35,221 nt of DNA. Origin: Streptomyces sp. 35G-GA-8 (GTDB lineage Bacteria > Actinomycetota > Actinomycetes > Streptomycetales > Streptomycetaceae). The translations under genes and the position numbers were made by a program. Shown one piece after another: positions 31,300 through 35,221 of this stretch. The stretch is taken from assembly GCF_023534745.1 (NCBI RefSeq), contig NZ_JAMHJQ010000028.1, positions 4,241-39,461 of the forward strand. The letters run 5' to 3'. Under the pieces are notes generated by a model, which had not been told where the DNA came from, did not search any database, and saw only the letters and a program-made list of their open reading frames with translations. Positions within the stretch are counted from its first letter, which is position 1, and each line of letters begins with the position of its first letter.

Positions 31300-32952
31300 A
31301 TGTCGCGCCACCACGACGGTCAGCACTACCACGGTGGCCCTGGCGGCCATGGGGGTCAGGGAGGCCAGGGGGGCGGCCGGGGCGGCGGTATCCCCGACGG
31401 GCTGCTGGTCGGCCTGCTCGGCTTCCTGCTGGGGCTGGCGGTGCTGGTGTGGACGGCCACCGGACTGGCGGGGCTGTTCACCCACGGCGCCTGGCCGCAG
31501 GCGGTGACCTTTCCGCGTACACCGCTGGCGATACGTCAGCTCGTCCAGGCACCGCACGACATCGCGGGCGCCTGGCCGGACACCCCGCCCGGCGAACTGT
31601 CCGGGTACGGACTGTTCTGGGGCCTGCTGATCAGTCAGATGATGGTCCTGGTCGTGCTCACGGTGTTCGTGCTGGGTGTGACGGCCCGTTATCGGGTGGT
31701 ACGAGCACGACGACGGGCCGGCGTATCCGGTGTACCGAACCAGGACCGGGCACAGACGACCATTCCCGCACCGGCCCCGGAACCGGCTCCGCAGCTCGGC
31801 AAGGAGCAGTACCGGCCAAGCGTCGCGCAGTACCCGCCGAGCGTCGCGACGACGGCCGTACCCGCTCACCAGCCGCCCCCCGCACCGACACCCGTACCGG
31901 AACCGGAACCGGTACCAGCACCTGACCCCCTCCAGACCGCGACTCCAACGCCCGCTCCCGCTCCCGCTCCCACTCCTGCCCCCACACCCGTTCCCGCACA
32001 TGCCGCCGCCGTCCCCGCCCCTCGCGTGCGGTACGGCAACCCACCCGCCCGCCGTCCGGCGGCCGTCCAGGCCATCCTGGAGGCCGAGGGCCCCGCCCTC
32101 GTCGTCACCTCCGACCCGACGGTGTGGTCCGAGACCAAGGACGCACGGGCCAAGCTGGGCCCCGTTCTCGTCTACGACCCCGGCCACCTCTGCGACACCC
32201 CGGCCCGGCTCCACTGGTCCCCCACCGCCGGCTGCGAGGACGCCACCACCGCCGCCGCCCGTGCCGCCGCGCTGCTCTCCCCCGTACGCCCGCACGCCCT
32301 GCTCGACGCCGCCATGGCCGACACGGCGGAGACCCTGCTGCGCTGCTGGCTGCACGCCGCGGCGGTGGAGTCACGACCGTTCAAGCAGGTGCACCGCTGG
32401 GCACAGGGCGGGAACGCCCATGAGGCCGTCCGGATTCTCCGCACCCACCCCAAGGCCGCCTCCGGTCTCGCGGGTCTGCTGGAATCCGCCCTCACCGCAC
32501 ATCCCGAACGACGCGAGGTCGCCCAGCAGTTGACGGCTCGCGCGCTGTCCGCCCTCTCCTCGGTCCATATCCGCGACGCCTGCACACCCAACCGAACCGA
32601 TTCGCTCGTGCTGGATTCTTTTGTGAACGAGGGGGGCACTCTGTATGTGGTGGGCGAGCCGATCGAGGATCCGCGCTCCCGCCCGGGTGCGATGCCTCTG
32701 CTCACCGCACTCGCCTCGAACGTGGTCGAGCACGGCCGCCGCATGGCCGCACGGTCATCTGACGGTCGGCTCGACCCACCAATGACCTGCGTGCTGGACG
32801 ATGTCGCCGCCGTCGCTCCGCTGCCTCAGCTTCCGGAGCTGCTTTCCACCGGTCATGACCGGGGCCTGCCGACGCTGGCCCTGCTCCGGTCGCGTCAGCA
32901 GGGCCTGGACCGCTGGCCGCACTACGAACTGCCGGTCCCCGACAGCGTCTGA
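31300..32952 (+). CDS. VirD4/TraG-like coupling protein lacking Walker A
   Basis: A 550-residue protein. A Gly/His-rich N-terminus is followed by membrane segments at about 34-60 and 104-128, a Pro/Ala/Thr linker at 155-240 and a TraG-type cytoplasmic domain (245-550). The domain keeps the order of TraG proteins: GPALVVTSDPTVWSETKDARAKLGPVLVYDPGHL, a central helical part, then MTCVLDDVAAVAPLPQLPELLSTGHDRGLPTLALLRSRQQ. The region where GPPRSGKG-like Walker A should be reads RYGNPPARRPAAVQAIL, with no GK(S/T). Walker B ends D500-D501 instead of DE. It is probably unable to hydrolyse ATP. ATG 31300 follows the ATPase stop by two bases. Confidence 0.85.
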   Translation: MSRHHDGQHYHGGPGGHGGQGGQGGGRGGGIPDGLLVGLLGFLLGLAVLVWTATGLAGLFTHGAWPQAVTFPRTPLAIRQLVQAPHDIAGAWPDTPPGELSGYGLFWGLLISQMMVLVVLTVFVLGVTARYRVVRARRRAGVSGVPNQDRAQTTIPAPAPEPAPQLGKEQYRPSVAQYPPSVATTAVPAHQPPPAPTPVPEPEPVPAPDPLQTATPTPAPAPAPTPAPTPVPAHAAAVPAPRVRYGNPPARRPAAVQAILEAEGPALVVTSDPTVWSETKDARAKLGPVLVYDPGHLCDTPARLHWSPTAGCEDATTAAARAAALLSPVRPHALLDAAMADTAETLLRCWLHAAAVESRPFKQVHRWAQGGNAHEAVRILRTHPKAASGLAGLLESALTAHPERREVAQQLTARALSALSSVHIRDACTPNRTDSLVLDSFVNEGGTLYVVGEPIEDPRSRPGAMPLLTALASNVVEHGRRMAARSSDGRLDPPMTCVLDDVAAVAPLPQLPELLSTGHDRGLPTLALLRSRQQGLDRWPHYELPVPDSV

Positions 32953-33023
32953 GACATACGGCGCCGACGCAACGCCGTCAGGCCCTCAGGCCCTCAGGCA
33001 CCTCAGGCTCCAGGCCCATTGCC

Positions 33024-33707
33024 TCAGGAAGGCCCGTACAGCTTCAGAAAGGCCCACACCCCGCTCGCCACGGACTTCTCCACCTCGGCCGCGCGCACCC
33101 GTACCGCGCCGAAGAACGACTCCAGCGTGATGCCCCCGATGAGCAGGCTCAGATGCCGTGCCGCCGCGTCGGCGTCGTCGATGTCGAACAGCCCCTGATC
33201 GGCGAGCCCGCGCAGCCGCTCGGCGAGATCGGCGCGCACCGCCCGCGGCCCGACGCGCTGCCACTCCTCGATCACATCGGCCGGCATCCGGGGCCCCTCG
33301 GTGATGATCTGGCGTACGAGCGCGAAGTGTTCGGGGTGCTGGGAGCTCTGGCCGACCCAGTCGCGCGCGAGGGCCAGCAGGTCCGCCTCGACGTCGCCCG
33401 CCTTCCCGAAGTGCCGGAAGTGCCGCTCGAAGAGGTCCGTGGAGTCCGCCGTCACGGACGCGGCGCTCGCCAGGAAGACGGAACGGAAGAGTTCTTCCTT
33501 GTCGGCGAAGTGGTTGTAGATGGTGCGCGTGGAGACACCCGCTTCGGCGGCGATCGCGTCAATGCTCGCCCGCGTATACCCCTCGCGCCCGAAGACCTTG
33601 CGCGCGCCTCGCTCGATGGCCTGGCGTTTCTCCAACAGCCCCTTACGCGGAGGCTTTCGGGCACCTGACTCCCGTGCCGCCCCTGCCTCCCGCTCCCGGC
33701 TCGCCAT
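33024..33707 (-). CDS. TetR-family transcriptional regulator
   Basis: A 227-residue repressor. The helix-turn-helix is in residues 40-75 (ARKVFGREGYTRASIDAIAAEAGVSTRTIYNHFADKEELF), the normal TetR signature, followed by a ligand-binding helical domain with the TetR_C motif RQIITEGPRMPADVIEEWQR. ATG 33707 has GGAGGG eight bases upstream; the frame is open to 33755 but across the operator. It is divergent from the FMN reductase gene with a 110-base shared region that contains a dyad, so it most likely represses both. The effector is unknown. Confidence 0.93.
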   Translation of the reverse strand: MASREREAGAARESGARKPPRKGLLEKRQAIERGARKVFGREGYTRASIDAIAAEAGVSTRTIYNHFADKEELFRSVFLASAASVTADSTDLFERHFRHFGKAGDVEADLLALARDWVGQSSQHPEHFALVRQIITEGPRMPADVIEEWQRVGPRAVRADLAERLRGLADQGLFDIDDADAAARHLSLLIGGITLESFFGAVRVRAAEVEKSVASGVWAFLKLYGPS

Positions 33708-33728
33708 GGCGCCGCCCTCCTCAGAGAT

Positions 33729-33765
33729 TACAACGTTCATTGCAAAGATTGCCATACACGTTGTA
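33729..33765. promoter_or_regulatory. Dyad in TetR/FMN reductase divergent promoter
   Basis: TACAACG (33729-33735) is the exact reverse complement of CGTTGTA (33759-33765), with 23 bases between. The spacer holds TTGCAA. The region is A+T-rich against its surroundings. Likely TetR site and overlapping promoters for 33707 (minus) and 33817 (plus). Confidence 0.6.
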
Positions 33766-33816
33766 CTTTACCTTCATATCCCAGGTGCAGGACGAGGACC
33801 TTTGAGGAGCAACGCC

Positions 33817-34410
33817 ATGTCCACCCAGCAGACCGCACCGTCAAGGCTCGTCGTCATCATCGGCAGTACCCGCGAAGGCCGTCTCGGCCCCACCGTCGGC
33901 CACTGGTTCGCCACCCTTGCCGCCGGCCACGGCAGCACCGAGGTGGACCTCATCGACCTCGCGGACACCGAACTCCCCGCCGTCCACCCCGACTGGGGTA
34001 CGGAACCGACCCCGGCCCTGGCGGAGCTGTCGGCCCGTCTCGGCGCGGCCGACGCGTTCGTCGTCGTGACACCCGAGTACAACCACAGCTTCCCGGCGAT
34101 CCTGAAGCACTTCATCGACCTTCATCGCGAGGAATGGCAGGCCAAGCCGGTCGGCTTCGTCTCGTACGGGGGCGTGGGCGGCGGGCTGCGCAGCGTCGAA
34201 CAACTGCGGCTGGTCTTCGCCGAGCTGCACAGCACGACGGTGCGCGAGACCGTCAGCTTCCACAAGGTCACGAGCGATGTCTTCGCACCTGACGGCACGG
34301 CCCACGACCCGGAGGGCGCCGCCGGAGCCGCCAAGGCGATGCTCGACCAGCTCGACTGGTGGGCACGCGCGCTGCGAACGGCACGAGCGGAGCATCCGTA
34401 CAGCGCCTGA
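33817..34410 (+). CDS. NADPH-dependent FMN reductase (NAD(P)H oxidoreductase)
   Basis: A 197-residue flavodoxin-like enzyme of the NADPH_FMN_red family, reducing FMN or quinone/azo-type acceptors with NAD(P)H. The phosphate loop GSTREGRLG (about residues 16-24) binds FMN phosphate, and VVTPEYNHSFPAILKHFID is the family signature. SYGGVGGGLRSVEQLRLVFAELH is the second flavin contact. ATG 33817 has GAGGAG (33804-33809) seven bases upstream. It is transcribed away from the TetR gene, which probably controls it; the pair may respond to electrophiles or quinones. Confidence 0.93.
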   Translation: MSTQQTAPSRLVVIIGSTREGRLGPTVGHWFATLAAGHGSTEVDLIDLADTELPAVHPDWGTEPTPALAELSARLGAADAFVVVTPEYNHSFPAILKHFIDLHREEWQAKPVGFVSYGGVGGGLRSVEQLRLVFAELHSTTVRETVSFHKVTSDVFAPDGTAHDPEGAAGAAKAMLDQLDWWARALRTARAEHPYSA

Positions 34411-34413
34411 CGA

Positions 34414-34434
34414 GGGAGTCCGGAGTCCGGAGTC
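34414..34434. repeat. GGAGTCC triplet repeat between convergent genes
   Basis: GGAGTCC occurs three times in tandem (34416-34434) between the FMN reductase and acetyltransferase stop codons. The same heptamer is repeated after mshD at 3963-4010. Confidence 0.6.
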
Positions 34435-35001
34435 CTAAGCGCGATCGATCGCCAGCTCCAGTTCCCTGCCGGGGGCCACCGAGGAATTGTCCTCCAACGG
34501 CAGGGACTTGCCGGTCGGTACGAATCCCAACTTGCGGTAGGCCGCCTGTGCCCGCGGATTCCCCTCATGGACATGGAGCCGCACGCGATCGAGCCGCAGC
34601 TCCTCCAGCGACCACGCCCAGTCGAGCGCGGCGCCGACCAGCGCCCCGAGCAGCCCGGTCCCGCGCTGTTCGGGGCGTACGAACACCCCGACGAGATGCC
34701 CCTGTGCCCGGGCGGAGGTGGCCCCCAAGAAGTCCGTGCCGCCGGCCTCCTCGATCAGCAGCGTCACGGTGCCCGACCATGTACCGTCCGGCGCCTCGGC
34801 GATGAACTGCCCCGCTCGGACCCCGTGGCGGGACAAGGAATTGGCTGTCCGCTCCTGCCAGAAAGAGTCGGGCTGCTCCAGGGCCTGTTCGTAGGTCTCC
34901 AGAAAAGCCACCGGCGCGGCCGGATCCTGGAGCGCCGAGAGGCGGATCTCCTTGGCCTTGGCCCATTCGTCGGGCCGTACGGCCCGGATCACATGGTTCA
35001 T
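34435..35001 (-). CDS. GNAT-family N-acetyltransferase
   Basis: A 188-residue acetyltransferase. The acetyl-CoA loop is VRPEQRGTGLLGALVGAALDWA (near residues 108-130; R/Q-x-x-G-x-G/A type), with the downstream VHEGNPRAQAAYRKLGF motif B typical of GNAT. Strand 4 is HLVGVFV. The acceptor is unknown; Ser/Thr-rich and acidic ends give no hint. ATG 35001 has GGAG nine bases upstream. A possible -10 is TTATCT at 35045-35040. It is co-oriented with and downstream of the rRNA operon, insulated by its terminator. Confidence 0.9.
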   Translation of the reverse strand: MNHVIRAVRPDEWAKAKEIRLSALQDPAAPVAFLETYEQALEQPDSFWQERTANSLSRHGVRAGQFIAEAPDGTWSGTVTLLIEEAGGTDFLGATSARAQGHLVGVFVRPEQRGTGLLGALVGAALDWAWSLEELRLDRVRLHVHEGNPRAQAAYRKLGFVPTGKSLPLEDNSSVAPGRELELAIDRA

Positions 35002-35097
35002 GCGCCGATACTCCGCGCCCCGGGCCCCCACGCGCAACGAGATAACACCCGTGGGACGCGGTAGAACCCCGTACCCCGTAAATGGGTCCTGAACGCA

Positions 35098-35133
35098 GGA
35101 ATGCCCCGCACCAGAAACGGTGCGGGGCATTCC
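35098..35133 (-). terminator. rRNA operon terminator
   Basis: A perfect 15-bp stem (35098-35112 with 35119-35133) and 6-base loop, 10 bases after the 5S 3' end on the minus strand. Confidence 0.92.
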
Positions 35134-35143
35134 CACAATAATT

Positions 35144-35221
35144 GTTCGGCGGCGTCCTACTCTCCCACAGGGTCCCCCCTGCAGTACCATCGGCGCTGTG
35201 AGGCTTAGCTTCCGGGTTCGG
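35144..35221 (-). rRNA. rrf: 5S rRNA, 3' portion (partial)
   Basis: The reverse complement reads as the 3' two thirds of an actinobacterial 5S rRNA (about 78 of about 119 bases): CCGAACCCGGAAGCTAAGCC, then GCGCCGATGGTACTGC and ending GGGAGAGTAGGACGCCGCCG-AAC. The 5' third, and presumably the 23S and 16S genes, lie beyond the window. The 3' end is inferred from pairing of the terminal stem. Confidence 0.96.

Noticed and set aside
23853-32952. Integrative conjugative element
   Set aside because: No integrase, excisionase, att repeats, relaxase or Streptomyces-type TraB/FtsK translocase; composition matches the flanks.

Overview
The window is chromosomal DNA from a Streptomyces-like actinomycete. 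The evidence is very high G+C with G/C-ending codons, many GTG starts (plus one TTG), probable leaderless transcripts, a mycothiol synthase gene, a CsoR-type copper sensor and an actinobacterial 5S rRNA. From memory, the gene order matches the conserved core region of Streptomyces coelicolor that holds ppk, pstSCAB, csoR and mshD. No integrase, transposase, CRISPR array or tRNA was seen.

Region 1 (1-4060): a short hairpin element and a C-rich stretch, a small double zinc-ribbon protein of lower G+C, a secreted 5'-nucleotidase (minus), and mycothiol synthase mshD (plus, apparently leaderless). Region 2 (4061-6470): a YtrA-type GntR regulator, an ABC ATPase and a permease overlap by ATGA junctions behind a perfect dyad. 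Region 3 (6700-17000) is a phosphate block: polyphosphate kinase, a CHAD protein and a NUDIX hydrolase in one overlapping operon. Next come a textbook PHO box, the high-affinity pstSCAB operon, a strong terminator, and on the other strand the low-affinity pair DUF47/PhoU-like plus Pit. The block would take up phosphate with high and low affinity, store it as polyphosphate and handle related nucleotides.

Region 4 (16940-23600): csoR with its operator, a small conserved protein, an LppX/LprG-like lipoprotein, a leaderless Cys-containing small protein, a Tat-type FAD oxidase lipoprotein, a secreted stalk protein coupled to a class F-like sortase with an odd start, and a PAP2 phosphatase.

Region 5 (23853-32952) is the most unusual part: a type IV secretion-like locus with no relaxase. 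It has a VirB1-like SLT-NlpC/P60 hydrolase (divergent), a two-TM small protein, a VirB8/TcpC-like protein, a VirB6-like protein, a PrgI/VirB4-N-like protein, a separate VirB4-type ATPase, and a VirD4/TraG-like protein that has lost its Walker A motif. This looks like a resident conjugation-type machine that has been repurposed.

Region 6 (33024-35221): a TetR regulator divergent from an NADPH-dependent FMN reductase, a GNAT acetyltransferase, and the rRNA operon terminator with the 3' part of 5S rRNA (minus strand) running off the window end.
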